A stretch of DNA of 64,000 bases from Rhodococcus rhodnii (GCA_000720375.1 JOAA01000007.1:248001-312000), one strand, 5' to 3'; positions 53,742-63,568 are shown, counted from the stretch's first letter. Numbers and translations: made by a program. Notes: a model not told the origin generated them from the sequence alone.

Positions 53742-53770
53742 TGACTGCGCAGTCATGTCTACGCAGTCAG
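53742..53770. promoter_or_regulatory. Palindromic operator upstream of lacI-2
   Basis: TGACTGCGCAGTCA (53742-53755) is a perfect 14-bp palindrome with central GCGC, followed by a matching half-site ACGCAGTCAG (53761-53770). It lies about 50 bases before the LacI-2 start, suited to autoregulation. Confidence 0.55.
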
Positions 53771-53771
53771 A

Positions 53772-54021
53772 GCCCTCACGTCAAGAGGCGCGAATGCATC
53801 AACTTGTCGTCGACCGCGAGTACTGGACGCCCGGCGCGGAGGACCTCCGTGGCTCTGAGCGACCGCGGCCAGCCGCTCAGCCGCGACCACCGTCCGTCCT
53901 GTTAGGACGCTCGCCGAACGGGTCGACAGCCCGACCGCCCGAGCATTCCACTGCCACTACCTGACTGAACAAAGTGGACGGACAGGCCGATACACGAAGT
54001 TGTTTCAGGTCTTTTCTGCTG
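53772..54021. other. No gene recognised
   Basis: About 250 bases between the LacI-2 promoter and a short coding-like fragment. Stop codons interrupt all frames or codon bias is poor, and no repeat or hairpin was noted. Confidence 0.4.
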
Positions 54022-54183
54022 TTGACCGGAAACCCTGGGCGACTGCTCGGCCGACTTCGAACTCGCTGTCCCGCGGTCCACCGTCATATCCGGAATGGTC
54101 ACCTTCGGAGACGTGCGGATCAGCGGTATCGAGGCTGACGTTGACGTCGCGGTGCTGGGGCTCGGCAGCTCCCTGCACCGCGA
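54022..54183 (+). pseudogene. Short coding-like fragment
   Basis: About 53 codons after an in-frame TGA read ADFELAVPRSTVISGMVTFGDVRISGIEADVDVAVLGLGSSLHRD and stop near 54187. The third-position GC bias is gene-like, and the alternating hydrophobic pattern suggests a beta-sheet. There is no start or family match. It may be the tail of a deleted gene, and chance cannot be excluded. Confidence 0.25.
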
Positions 54184-54203
54184 CTGATCACCACCCGTGC
54201 ACG

Positions 54204-56072
54204 TCAACCAGCCGGGTAGAGCTGTGTCACCGGGACTATCTGTTGTGGAGTGTTCGGGCTTGACCACAGCAGCTTCGCCGTGGCCTCGTTGGATTCCTTC
54301 TTGACGTCGATGCGGATCTTGTGGCGCTGACCGGCGACCAGGGGCACCGAGATCGAATGGATCACGGGGCCGTGGTCGACCCAGTCGTCGATCACCAGCT
54401 TGTCGTCGATCCACAGCCGGACTGTGTTCGATGTCAGCGTGCTGATCTGGTAGGTCTCGGTGTGCCGCGGCTGCAGGAACCCGTTCCAGCGGGCCGCGAA
54501 ACCGGAGTACAGAATGCCCGGGTCCGGCGAACCGGTGTACTTCCAGTTGAAGTTGATCTGCGGGGCGAGCTTGCTCACGGTCGGCGTGCCACCGCCGTTC
54601 CGGTTCGCGAAATACGACCCGGTCAGCCCGGTTCCTGTGCCAGGCGGGGCTTCCGCGGGCGGTGTGACGTCAATGGCGATGACGCTGGCGACAGCATTCG
54701 TCGGCTGACCCGACGGCGAGATCGTCACAGTGTCCCCGGCACGGGACACGTCGACGCGCTGCTCGCTGCCGAGTACCCGTGCACCGGTGATACCGAAGGG
54801 AGACAACGCCTTCAACGTCAGCGAACTGTCCCATTGGTACACCGAGGCATACAGTGTGTTGCCACGCCTGCTGACCACTCCCCACTTCGGCTCGGCCACG
54901 ATTCCGGGCGTCCCGGCACCGTAGACAGCATCGGAATGGCCGTTCTGACGAAGCCAATCTCCCATGGCCCGCAACCGGTCGACCGACTCCTGCGGGATGC
55001 GTCCGCTACCGTCGGGCCCGACGTTGAGCAGGTAGTTACCGCTGCGGCTGGCGATCGAGATCAGGTTGCGGGTCAGGTCGACCGGTGATTTCCACCGGTT
55101 GTCCCATGCCGCGTGGCCCCACGTCCCGTTGATCGTCATGCAGGACTCCCACAGCTGTCCGTTGACCGGCGCCGCCGGGATGGTCTGCTCGGGCGTGCCA
55201 GTGTCGCCATCGGACAGTCGCCGTTTGCCGACTCTGTTGTTCACCACGATGTTCGGATCGAGCGCGCGGACGTATGCTTCAAGGCCCTCGCCGTCCTGAG
55301 TCAGCCAAGGGTTGTTCGGCCGGTCGGTGCTCCATTCGCCGTCGAACCAGAACACCTTGGGCCGATACCGGTCGACAAGTTCCTTGAGCTGGGCGTACAT
55401 CCGTCGCTTGTAGGTGTCGAACCTGGCCGGATCGGCGAAGTCCCGGTCGTTCCAGTCCCAGATCGAGTAGTAGAAGCCGAGTTTGATGCCGTGCCGCTCG
55501 GTTGCTGCCTTCAACTCGGCGAAGATGTCCCGTCGCTTGTCGAAGGAGGAGTGGTCACGCAGGTTCCACCGATTCACCTTGGTCGGCCACAACGCATAGC
55601 CGTCGTGGTGCTTCGAGGTGATCACGATGTACTTCTGACCGGCTTCCTTGGCAGTACGGGCGATCGCGTCGGCGTCGAAGTCGGCGGGGTTGAACCGCGC
55701 GGCGATCCGCTCGTACTCGTCTTGCGGGATACCGCATTGCCGTTTGATCCATTCGGCGTCGCGGCATGTTGTGCCGTCCGGGCGGCGGTATTCGCCCGCG
55801 AGGTGGGAGTACACACCGAAGTGGATGAACATGCCGAACCGATCGTCGCGCCACCACTGCGTGCGTTGAGCGGTGAACGGGTCATCGACGGCGTAGTTGG
55901 TCCCAGGGCCGGACGGCGGCTTGGGCAGATGGTCGTGGCCGGCCAGAGCAGTTTCGGTCTGGGCGGCGCCGGTCTGATTAGGGCCGGTCTGGCTCTGGCC
56001 GGGAATTCCGCCTGCCAGTGCCGCAGTGACCACGACCGCCAGCAGGGTGCTCCCCCATGAGCGACCGATCAT
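54204..56072 (-). CDS. Secreted alpha-L-fucosidase, GH29, with PA14 domain
   Basis: 622 residues. A signal peptide (LLAVVVTAALAGG) precedes the GH29 catalytic barrel with FGMFIHFGVYSH, the ITSKHHDGYALW signature and the nucleophile Asp244 in VFWFDGEW. A C-terminal beta-sandwich leads to a PA14 domain over the last ~140 residues (GLTGSYFANRNGG...WIDDKLVIDDW), likely binding carbohydrate. It removes terminal fucose from glycans outside the cell. ATG 56072 has a strong AGGAGG site. It is divergent from the GH123-like gene. Confidence 0.92.
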   Translation of the reverse strand: MIGRSWGSTLLAVVVTAALAGGIPGQSQTGPNQTGAAQTETALAGHDHLPKPPSGPGTNYAVDDPFTAQRTQWWRDDRFGMFIHFGVYSHLAGEYRRPDGTTCRDAEWIKRQCGIPQDEYERIAARFNPADFDADAIARTAKEAGQKYIVITSKHHDGYALWPTKVNRWNLRDHSSFDKRRDIFAELKAATERHGIKLGFYYSIWDWNDRDFADPARFDTYKRRMYAQLKELVDRYRPKVFWFDGEWSTDRPNNPWLTQDGEGLEAYVRALDPNIVVNNRVGKRRLSDGDTGTPEQTIPAAPVNGQLWESCMTINGTWGHAAWDNRWKSPVDLTRNLISIASRSGNYLLNVGPDGSGRIPQESVDRLRAMGDWLRQNGHSDAVYGAGTPGIVAEPKWGVVSRRGNTLYASVYQWDSSLTLKALSPFGITGARVLGSEQRVDVSRAGDTVTISPSGQPTNAVASVIAIDVTPPAEAPPGTGTGLTGSYFANRNGGGTPTVSKLAPQINFNWKYTGSPDPGILYSGFAARWNGFLQPRHTETYQISTLTSNTVRLWIDDKLVIDDWVDHGPVIHSISVPLVAGQRHKIRIDVKKESNEATAKLLWSSPNTPQQIVPVTQLYPAG

Positions 56073-56299
56073 GACACCTCCTCGACGAGGGTCTGTACCG
56101 GTATCGGACCGTAGAGGGATAGACATCCGATGTAAACCCCACAAGAGGGGCACATCTTTCCCAGTTGAGCGCTATTGACCCGACCTATCTACGGCATTGA
56201 CCGACATCCGCCAGGCTGAGCGGACTGTTGACGAATGTCCATCTTTGCGTGTTTAGTGGCCGTATTGAGCAAGTATGAGCATCACGGAGAGGCCGTCCG

Positions 56300-58147
56300 A
56301 TGTTCACTCCGCGCGGAAGACGTGCTCTGCACTTGCTGGTGGCGTTCGCGGCCGGAACGGCCGTCGCGGCGGCGACAGCGGGCATCGCAGTGCCGGACCC
56401 AGGTGATGCGATGCCCGCGAAGCCGACCACCGAGTGGCTCACCGCCAAGGTCGGTGCGGCACTGGGCGTTGACGGCGTCACGAGCTGGGTTCCCAGTGGC
56501 GCGTTCGACAGTTCGGCCGAAGTACGGGTTCCCCGGTACCCCTTTCAGATCGAGGGCAGGGACACCAGGGACTTGACCGTGTCCGCTGTTCGCAACGAGC
56601 AGGTCTCCGCGCAGATCGCGGTGGCCGCGACCCACCGGCTCAGCGGTTTGACCGCGACGGTAAGCGGACTGAGCGGATTGCCAGCGCCACGGATTCGAAC
56701 CGTCCAATACGTTCCGGTGATGCGGTCGAAGACCGAACTCGACTGGTCGGCCACGGTCGAGGACGTCAGCTCGCCCCGCGAGGTCTCCGGCGACCGCAAC
56801 CCCGATGTGGTCGGCGACGCGCTCGCCGACAGATCCACAGTGGACGTTCCGGCGTACGCGGCACAGCCGTTCTGGTTCACCTTCACCGTCCCGCGTACCG
56901 CCAGACCTGGCTCGTATCAGGGCACGATCAAGCTTGCGGCGCGGGGCATCACAGCCATCGAGTACCCGTTGACGATCACGGTCGCCGACCCGGTGCTGCC
57001 GGATGCCAAGGACTACAAGTTCTTCATGGACGTCTGGCTGCAGCCGGAAACCATCGCGCACTATGCCGGAGTGCGGCCATGGTCACCGGCGCACTGGCCG
57101 CTGCTGGAACCGTACTTCCGTGACCTGCTCAGCCGCGGTCAGAAGGTGATCAACACGACGATCGTGGACAACCCATGGCACCACCAGTGGGGTCGTGGCC
57201 GGACCAGATCGCAGACTTACCTGCCGTACCAGAGCATGGTCGGCTGGACGTGGGACGGAAGGGCGTTCGGCTTCGACTTCGGCCGCTTCGATCGGTACGT
57301 CGAGGCCGCCCGCCAAGCCGGGCTGGGCCCGACGATCGGCGCGTTCTCGATGCTGGCGTTCCAGACTCAGGAACACCTCACCTACTTCGACCTGACGACG
57401 GGCAAGCTCGTGACCGAGCCGGTCGAGTTGGGCGGCCGGCGCTGGCGGCAAGCGTGGGCCGCGTTCCTCACCGAGTTCCAGGAACACTTGCAGGCCAAGG
57501 GCTGGCTGGCGGACACGTGGCTGTCGTTCGACGAGCGCCCGGCCGACATGATGGCGGTGATCCGCGATTTCGTGCATGAGGTCGCCCCTGCCTTCGGCAA
57601 TCGGATCTCCGTCGCAGGATCGGTGACCACCGCGGGAATCGCGAGCAATCTCTCGGTCGACTGGGGCGGCATCGACCAACTGACACCGGAGCTGGTGGAG
57701 CAGCGACGCAGGGAAGGCAAGACGACCACGTTCTACGTCTACGGCCTGCCCGCCCATCCCAACACACTCAGCTATTCGCCAGCCGTCGAATCCCGGATGC
57801 TGCCGTGGATCGCGGCGAGCAAGCGGTTGGACGGGTTCCTGCGCTGGGCGTACAACAGTTGGCCACAAAACGTTTTCGCCGACCCGGTCTTCATCTTCAG
57901 CCAGGGCGACGAGTATCTGGTCTATCCCGGTCGCGGCGGCCCGATGTCCAGTGTGCGGTGGGAACAACTGCGTGAGGGCGTCGAGGACTTCGAGCTGATC
58001 ATCCAATTGCGCGCAAGGACCGGGAGCGATCCCGAGGCGTTACGTCAAGCGTTCACGCTCGCCACGCGGGATCTGGACGGCAGGTCCAAGAATCCGCGTG
58101 ACATTGCCGAAGCCCGAAAGCTCGTCGTACAGGAGCTGACCCGATGA
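56300..58147 (+). CDS. Secreted GH123-like (DUF4091) glycoside hydrolase
   Basis: 615 residues with an N-terminal hydrophobic signal (LHLLVAFAAGTAVAAATAG). An N-terminal beta-domain (VSAVRNEQVSAQIAVAATHRLSGLTATVSGL) is followed by a DUF4091/GH123 TIM barrel. The adjacent acids in LSFDERP match the Asp-Glu pair used in substrate-assisted catalysis by GH123 N-acetyl-beta-galactosaminidases. FLRWAYNSWPQNVFADP is a further family segment. The stop overlaps the next start (ATGA), so it works alongside the GH89 enzyme. Confidence 0.85.
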   Translation: MFTPRGRRALHLLVAFAAGTAVAAATAGIAVPDPGDAMPAKPTTEWLTAKVGAALGVDGVTSWVPSGAFDSSAEVRVPRYPFQIEGRDTRDLTVSAVRNEQVSAQIAVAATHRLSGLTATVSGLSGLPAPRIRTVQYVPVMRSKTELDWSATVEDVSSPREVSGDRNPDVVGDALADRSTVDVPAYAAQPFWFTFTVPRTARPGSYQGTIKLAARGITAIEYPLTITVADPVLPDAKDYKFFMDVWLQPETIAHYAGVRPWSPAHWPLLEPYFRDLLSRGQKVINTTIVDNPWHHQWGRGRTRSQTYLPYQSMVGWTWDGRAFGFDFGRFDRYVEAARQAGLGPTIGAFSMLAFQTQEHLTYFDLTTGKLVTEPVELGGRRWRQAWAAFLTEFQEHLQAKGWLADTWLSFDERPADMMAVIRDFVHEVAPAFGNRISVAGSVTTAGIASNLSVDWGGIDQLTPELVEQRRREGKTTTFYVYGLPAHPNTLSYSPAVESRMLPWIAASKRLDGFLRWAYNSWPQNVFADPVFIFSQGDEYLVYPGRGGPMSSVRWEQLREGVEDFELIIQLRARTGSDPEALRQAFTLATRDLDGRSKNPRDIAEARKLVVQELTR

Positions 58148-61100
58148 GACGGTCATTGGTCGCCGCCATTGTCACAGCCGCGGCGACTGTCGCCGCCCCG
58201 GCGCACGCAACCGAAGCGTGGGAAACCGCGCCCGCGCGAGGCGTGATCGCCAGGTTGGCGCCGCAGTACGCCAGCCAGTTCGAACTTCGCGCCTTGCCGT
58301 CCCACAAGGACGGCGATTCGTTCGAGATTTCGGGCGGCGATGGGCGGATCGTGCTGTCAGGATCCAGCACGATCGCGTTGACCGCGGCGTTCGACCACTA
58401 CTTGCGGCATGTCGCGCACGGTCAGGTGTCGTGGAGTGCGGATCAGCTCGAGCTGGGCCGGACGTTGCCCGCCCCGAAAGCCCCGATCAAGCTCCGCACG
58501 CCCTACCGGCACCGGTACATCTACAACTTCACACAGTTCGGCTACACATCGCCTTACTGGGACTGGCCGCGCTGGCAACGCGAGATCGACCTGCTCGCGG
58601 CCAAGGGGATGAACCTGGTGCTGCTGCCGGTCGGCCAGGAGATCGTCTGGTACGACACGTTCCGCCAGTTCGGCTACTCGGATGAGGAGATCCGCTCCTG
58701 GATCGTGCTGCCCGCGCACCAGCCGTGGCAGTGGATGAGCAACATGTCCGCGTTCGGCGGTCCGATCTCGCTGGACCTCATGCGGCGCCGGGCCGATCTA
58801 GGTCGCCGGATCGCCGATCGGATGCGGTCGTTGGGCATCACGCCCGTTCTGCCCGGCTTCAGCGGGTTGGTGCCGGGTGGGTTCGCCGATCGCAATCCTG
58901 GTGCGAAAGTCGTGCCGCAGGGCGACTGGGTCGGGTTCAACCGGCCGGACTGGCTGGACCCCAGCACGCCGGCGTACCAGCGCGTAGCCGATGCGTTCTA
59001 CCAGCACCAGAAGGACCGGTTCGGCACAACCGGCGCCTATGCGGTGGACATCCTGCACGAAGGCGGCCAGCAGGGCGACGTGGATATCCCCGCCGCGGCA
59101 AGGGGAATCGAGCGTGCGATGCGCACGGCCGATCCGTCCGCGCTGTGGGTCATGCAGGCGTGGCAAACCAATCCGCGCCGGGAACTCGTTGCGGCGGTGG
59201 ACAAGAGCAAGCTGCTCGTGCTGGACATCAACGCGGACAACGATCCCCGGTGGTCGAAGACCGAGGCCTTCTGGAACGCACCGTGGGCATGGGGAATCCT
59301 GCAGAACGCCGGTGGCCGGACCGGGATGTACGGAAATCTCGCCGAGATCGCGAAAACGCTGCCCGATGTGCTGAACTCGAGCACACGCGGGAATCTCAGC
59401 GCAGTCGCGATCGCGATGGAGGGCACGGACCAGAACCCGGTCGTGCTCGACCTGATGGCGGACATGATCTGGCGGTCAACGCCGATCGACCTCGGGGAGT
59501 GGATCGCCGACTACGTCCACTCCCGGTACGGCCGACGAGACCCAGACGCCGCGCGAGCGTGGGAAGTGTTGCTGCGAACGGCTTACGGCACACGTGCCGA
59601 CAACATCGCGGGAGTGATGGGTGCCGCGGAATCGCTCGCGAACGCCCGGCCGAGCCTGACCGCGACCGTCGCATCCACATGGGGGCCACAACAGATCCGG
59701 CACGATCCGGACCTGTTCAGCGAGGCATGGCGATTGATGTTACGCGCAGGGCCACGGTTGCGGCGTGCTGACACCTACCAGTACGACCTCGTCGACGTGA
59801 CCCGGCAGGCGCTCGCCGACCGCACCCGTGCCCTGCTGCCCGAGGTTCGCGCCGCCTACGAAGCAAAGAACCTGCCGGAGTTCCGTGCCAAGTCGCAGGA
59901 GTTCCTCGGGATCATCGACGCCGCCGAGCAGATCCTCGGCACTCGTCCGGAGTTCATGCTCGGGCCGTGGCTGGAGCGAGCGAAGGCCTGGGGCGGCAAC
60001 CCGGCCGAGCGTGCCCAGCTGGAATGGGATGCCCGATCGATCTTGACGGTCTGGGGCCACCGGCGTGCCAGTGACGAAGGCGGCCTGCACGACTACGCCA
60101 ACCGGGACTGGTCCGGCCTGACGGCCGACTTCTACCGGCAACGCTGGGCGAAGTACTTCGACACGCTGACCACCGCCCTGGCCGAAGGCCGTGCTCCCGA
60201 GGCCATCGACTGGTTCGCCTGGGAGGACGCGTGGAGCCGACGCACCGACACGTTCCCGGTCAAACCGACAGGCGATCCGTACGAGGTGTCCAGCAGGCTC
60301 GCGCCACAAACGCCCGTCACGATCGCCACCCCACAGCGCCACGGAGCAAGTGCTGGTCAGGTCTTCGACGTCGAAGTACGGTTCGCGAACTGGCGGCGAC
60401 TGCCGGTCACGCACGTCGACCTGGCCCTCGACGCACCGACCGGTTGGCAGGTGCGACCGACCGGCCAGACACACTTCCCAGCCGTCCGTCCGACCGAAGC
60501 CGTTTCGGCGACCTTCCGCGTCACCGTTCCGTCTCAAGTGGACTGGGGCGCGCACCGGCTCACCGCGCGGACGACGTACTGGCGGGGCTCGCGGACCGAT
60601 GACGTGACCGTGAACGTGCAGCCGACCCCGGGCCGGATCAGCGATCCTTATCTGACACACGCGACCGCCGATGCCCAGTACGCCGAGTCCGGCACGGGGA
60701 AGTTCGCGATCTGGGCCAGTGGCAGGGATCTGTCCGGCTGGGTGGACGAGAAGGGCACGATCTACCGGCCCGGTGTCTTCGGTCCGCAGAACGGCATATC
60801 GGCCCGGGTGACCAGCCAATCCGGCAGCGGACCCATTGCGAAAGCAGGACTCGCGGTCGCCAACGACCTGACCAACCCCGATCGGGGCGGCTACGCGGTG
60901 CTTGTGATGACCGCCCAGTACGGCCCCGAATTCATGTGGGACAGCGACGGAAACGGTGTCCTCGACGGGTGGGCCGGCGGTGGTTCCAGCTTCCACCCGG
61001 CCTGGCTGAAACTGTCCCGCGCCGGCACCACGTACACCGCGCTCGCCAGCCAGGACGGCGTGACCTGGCGGCAAATCGGCACCGCGGACGTGCCTTCAGC

Positions 61101-61209
61101 CGCGGGCACGGGCGATGCGGGCGTGACCGCGAGTGCGGTCAACCTCAACTACCCAGGCCAGACCACCCTTGCCCAGTTCGACAGCATCACCCACAGTGGA
61201 CTGTCCTGA
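58144..61209 (+). CDS. Secreted alpha-N-acetylglucosaminidase, GH89
   Basis: 1021 residues with signal peptide MRRSLVAAIVTAAATVAAPAHA. An N-terminal small domain, a TIM barrel (YRHRYIYNFTQFGYTSPYWDWPRWQREIDLLAAKGMNLVLLPVGQE) and an all-helical domain follow the NAGLU layout. Probable catalytic Glu residues are in DILHEGGQQG and AIAMEGTDQNPV. A C-terminal extension of about 300 residues holds a beta-sandwich (VEVRFANWRRLPVTHVDLALDAPTGWQVRP) and a lectin/laminin-G-like part. It removes terminal alpha-linked GlcNAc, as found in mucin glycans and heparan sulfate. Confidence 0.9.
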   Translation: MRRSLVAAIVTAAATVAAPAHATEAWETAPARGVIARLAPQYASQFELRALPSHKDGDSFEISGGDGRIVLSGSSTIALTAAFDHYLRHVAHGQVSWSADQLELGRTLPAPKAPIKLRTPYRHRYIYNFTQFGYTSPYWDWPRWQREIDLLAAKGMNLVLLPVGQEIVWYDTFRQFGYSDEEIRSWIVLPAHQPWQWMSNMSAFGGPISLDLMRRRADLGRRIADRMRSLGITPVLPGFSGLVPGGFADRNPGAKVVPQGDWVGFNRPDWLDPSTPAYQRVADAFYQHQKDRFGTTGAYAVDILHEGGQQGDVDIPAAARGIERAMRTADPSALWVMQAWQTNPRRELVAAVDKSKLLVLDINADNDPRWSKTEAFWNAPWAWGILQNAGGRTGMYGNLAEIAKTLPDVLNSSTRGNLSAVAIAMEGTDQNPVVLDLMADMIWRSTPIDLGEWIADYVHSRYGRRDPDAARAWEVLLRTAYGTRADNIAGVMGAAESLANARPSLTATVASTWGPQQIRHDPDLFSEAWRLMLRAGPRLRRADTYQYDLVDVTRQALADRTRALLPEVRAAYEAKNLPEFRAKSQEFLGIIDAAEQILGTRPEFMLGPWLERAKAWGGNPAERAQLEWDARSILTVWGHRRASDEGGLHDYANRDWSGLTADFYRQRWAKYFDTLTTALAEGRAPEAIDWFAWEDAWSRRTDTFPVKPTGDPYEVSSRLAPQTPVTIATPQRHGASAGQVFDVEVRFANWRRLPVTHVDLALDAPTGWQVRPTGQTHFPAVRPTEAVSATFRVTVPSQVDWGAHRLTARTTYWRGSRTDDVTVNVQPTPGRISDPYLTHATADAQYAESGTGKFAIWASGRDLSGWVDEKGTIYRPGVFGPQNGISARVTSQSGSGPIAKAGLAVANDLTNPDRGGYAVLVMTAQYGPEFMWDSDGNGVLDGWAGGGSSFHPAWLKLSRAGTTYTALASQDGVTWRQIGTADVPSAAGTGDAGVTASAVNLNYPGQTTLAQFDSITHSGLS

Positions 61210-61221
61210 GGAGACACGACG

Positions 61222-61676
61222 ATGACCCTGCGCCGAATACTCGTCGTCACGGCGGCGATCTTCCTGGTGAGTGCCTTACCGGTGTCGGCGGACGTCGGCC
61301 CCTGGTGACCCAGGGCTCCGACCGCGCCCGGCCGGACACCGAAAGCCAAGGCCTGGCAACGGTGCTGCGGCCGAGTGGGAACTTCATCCGGTACACCGGC
61401 TTCGGCACCATTCCGTCGAACGTCCGAAACCGCGGCTGGAACCACGTCGGCGACCCGGGCTCACGCCGCGGTTTCTACATCGAGCCGTACCAGAGCGACA
61501 CGATCAGACAGGTCACGTCGCTCGGCTCGCTGCCTCAGGTCAGCAGTTGCTCAGGTAACTTCGAAACAGAAGGCATCGACTACGACACCCGCGATGGCAC
61601 ACTGCGCGTGGTCATGATCTCGCCGGGCGTCTGCGCCGCCTTCGACAGCAAAACCTGGCGCTTCAAGCACCGCTGA
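61222..61676 (+). pseudogene. Small secreted protein, frameshifted
   Basis: Signal peptide MTLRRILVVTAAIFLVSALPVSA is followed by DVGPW and a TGA at 61306-61308. The neighbouring frame continues LVTQGSDRARPDTESQGLATVLRPSGNFIRYTGFGTIPSNVRNRGWNHVGDPGSRRGFYIEPYQSD to a stop at 61676. Adding one C to the C run at 61299-61302 joins the two as VGPLVTQGSD, giving about 151 residues with two Cys. So it is a recent null allele or a homopolymer error. No family recognised. It starts 12 bases after the GH89 stop. Confidence 0.65.
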
Positions 61677-61705
61677 CCAATAAGCCGGCCGGATGGTTGC
61701 TGGCC

Positions 61706-61745
61706 GCCGGGGCGGTCAACACGGTTCTCGGTTGACCGCCCCGGC
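61706..61745. terminator. Bidirectional transcription terminator
   Basis: A perfect 15-bp stem, GCCGGGGCGGTCAAC (61706-61720) with GTTGACCGCCCCGGC (61731-61745), around a 10-base loop. It sits between two convergent genes (stops at 61676 and 61761), so it would end transcripts from both sides. No long T-run, which is normal for high-GC actinobacteria. Confidence 0.85.
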
Positions 61746-61760
61746 ATGCTTTCGATGTGC

Positions 61761-62159
61761 TTACGAGAATTCGCGGACGCTAAAGGTGGAAAACGCGGTC
61801 GGCGCACAGCTGAGACCGAAGTTGTACGTGCCGACGGCCTGCAGAATGGGACCGAAGATCTGTCGGCCGTCCTGACAGTTCATGATCACCTGAATGGAAC
61901 CGAACCGCACCGTGCAGGTGAACTGGGCGGACTGGAACGGCGGCAGACTGGAGTACCTGCAGGTATAGATGGCGTTGATGCCCGCCTCGGCACTCTCCGC
62001 GTTCGCCGTCGAGATCTCGCCTGCCGTGACAGCGCCGGCCGGCGCGGCGGAGGCCACGGCCGGCGCGACAAAGAGGGCAGAAATTGCCATTGCCAGGATG
62101 ATTAATGGTTTGATCGCCTTTGCCACCATGGATTCGTGTCCGATAAGTGGTCGACGCAT
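61761..62159 (-). CDS. Small secreted protein, unknown
   Basis: 132 residues. A long basic N-region precedes the signal peptide (AIKPLIILAMAISALFVAPAVASAAPA); ATG 62159 has a GAGGAG ribosome site and ATG 62129 is an alternative. The mature part has a repeated Cys pattern (YTCRYSSLPPFQSAQFTCTVRFGSIQVIMNCQDGRQIFGPILQAVGTYNFGLSCAP) suggesting two disulfides in a compact beta-fold. No family recognised. Confidence 0.7.
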   Translation of the reverse strand: MRRPLIGHESMVAKAIKPLIILAMAISALFVAPAVASAAPAGAVTAGEISTANAESAEAGINAIYTCRYSSLPPFQSAQFTCTVRFGSIQVIMNCQDGRQIFGPILQAVGTYNFGLSCAPTAFSTFSVREFS

Positions 62160-62401
62160 GTGGATTCTCCTCATACTATTCCGGTACGAGATTCTTGGGC
62201 CATTGTTTTGGCCTGTGCGTCAGCATTCCAGGGGTCAGCAGCGCCAGCTACGTGAGTGCGGGTGAAGCTCGCCATGGCCGGTCAAGATCGATTTGTCACT
62301 TTCCCGGGTTGCCGCCGCGGAGTCCAATTCAGTCGGCGTCCAGTCCGACGAGCGACCCTGCCGCCAGGACCATCACTGGGCGACAGCAGCGAGGCGAACG
62401 A

Positions 62402-63568
62402 ATGGACGGACTTTTCAAGGTGTTGTGGGACCGTGCACACCGCAACGCACGTCGCGCCGTCAACATCTACGTCAGCGAGCTCCCTGACTTCCGTTCGGCG
62501 GCCGAGGACGCTCGGGCCCGTGCCGCGATGCTCGACTTCGCCATACTTCTCAGACGCCGCAAGGCCATGCTCGCAGCCGAGGGTGCGCCCTTCGCCGACA
62601 AGGACCTGGCGATGCTGGCCGCGTTCGGCGAGGAGCGCGGCACGCAAGGCGTTTCACTGAGCTCCCGACGACGTGTTCTTGATCTGCACGACGTTCTCAC
62701 CCTGAGGGAGATCCACGAAGCGGCCGGCCTGAACGAGGTCGGCCACGTGACGGAGATGATCGGCTGGCTGCCCGTCAACGCGCTGGCCGGGCACAATGCC
62801 TACAACCAGGGCTTTCTCACCGGGCAGAAGCGCTCGCTGCCACTGGTCAAGCGTGTCCAGGACCTGGCGTGCACCTTGCTCGCGGACGTCTCCGTGATGC
62901 CCGGCCTCGCGGACAGCCTCAACGTGAAACTCGCGGACCGGTATGTCATCACGGTCGTGCGAATGTCCGGCGCGTCCGCACCGACGGTCCAACGACGCGA
63001 GGAGATCATCGGCGCGTTGCTGAAGCGCTACCAGGTGCCGATGACCTGGCGCGAACCCGATGAGCTGGTGGCCCTACTCCCCTGCGGCGGCACCGAAGCG
63101 GCAGAGGAACGTGCTCTTGGCCTCGCCCGCGACTTCGCGCAGATGGTCGGACGGCCGTGCGCGACCGGCGCCGCCACAGGGCGGATCCACGCGCTGGCTG
63201 ACACGGTCGCGTTGGCGCGCCGGGTCAGCCGCGAAGCGCCCGTCGAGACCGTGCCACGTCATCTGCGGACCATGGCAGACGTCTTCGTCGAACTCGGCGT
63301 CACGCAGTTGCCGCAAGTCGATGAATGGTTGCGCGGCATCGCGCAGCGGCTGGCCGACGGGCCGGACCTGGTGTCCACATTGGACGTCTACTACCGGCAC
63401 GACATGAACCGGCTGAACACAGCCGGGGCGTTGCGGATCCACCCGAGGACACTCGACTACCGTTTCCGCCGGGTCCGCGAGCTCGTCGGGATAGATCCCG
63501 GTTCGCTCCATGGGGTACGCGTCCTCAGCGCCGTGGTGGCGCGCGTGCGCGCCGGACGCTGGAGCTAA
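62402..63568 (+). CDS. PucR/CdaR-type helix-turn-helix regulator
   Basis: 388 residues. An N-terminal helical region and a GGDEF-like central domain (LADRYVITVVRMSGASAPTVQRREEIIGALLKRY...DELVALLPCGG) lead to a C-terminal PucR-type helix-turn-helix (LVSTLDVYYRHDMNRLNTAGALRIHPRTLDYRFRRVRELVGIDP). In actinomycetes such proteins often activate nearby metabolic genes. The start is ATG 62402. It lies between the small secreted protein and the peroxidase, which it may control. Confidence 0.85.
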   Translation: MDGLFKVLWDRAHRNARRAVNIYVSELPDFRSAAEDARARAAMLDFAILLRRRKAMLAAEGAPFADKDLAMLAAFGEERGTQGVSLSSRRRVLDLHDVLTLREIHEAAGLNEVGHVTEMIGWLPVNALAGHNAYNQGFLTGQKRSLPLVKRVQDLACTLLADVSVMPGLADSLNVKLADRYVITVVRMSGASAPTVQRREEIIGALLKRYQVPMTWREPDELVALLPCGGTEAAEERALGLARDFAQMVGRPCATGAATGRIHALADTVALARRVSREAPVETVPRHLRTMADVFVELGVTQLPQVDEWLRGIAQRLADGPDLVSTLDVYYRHDMNRLNTAGALRIHPRTLDYRFRRVRELVGIDPGSLHGVRVLSAVVARVRAGRWS

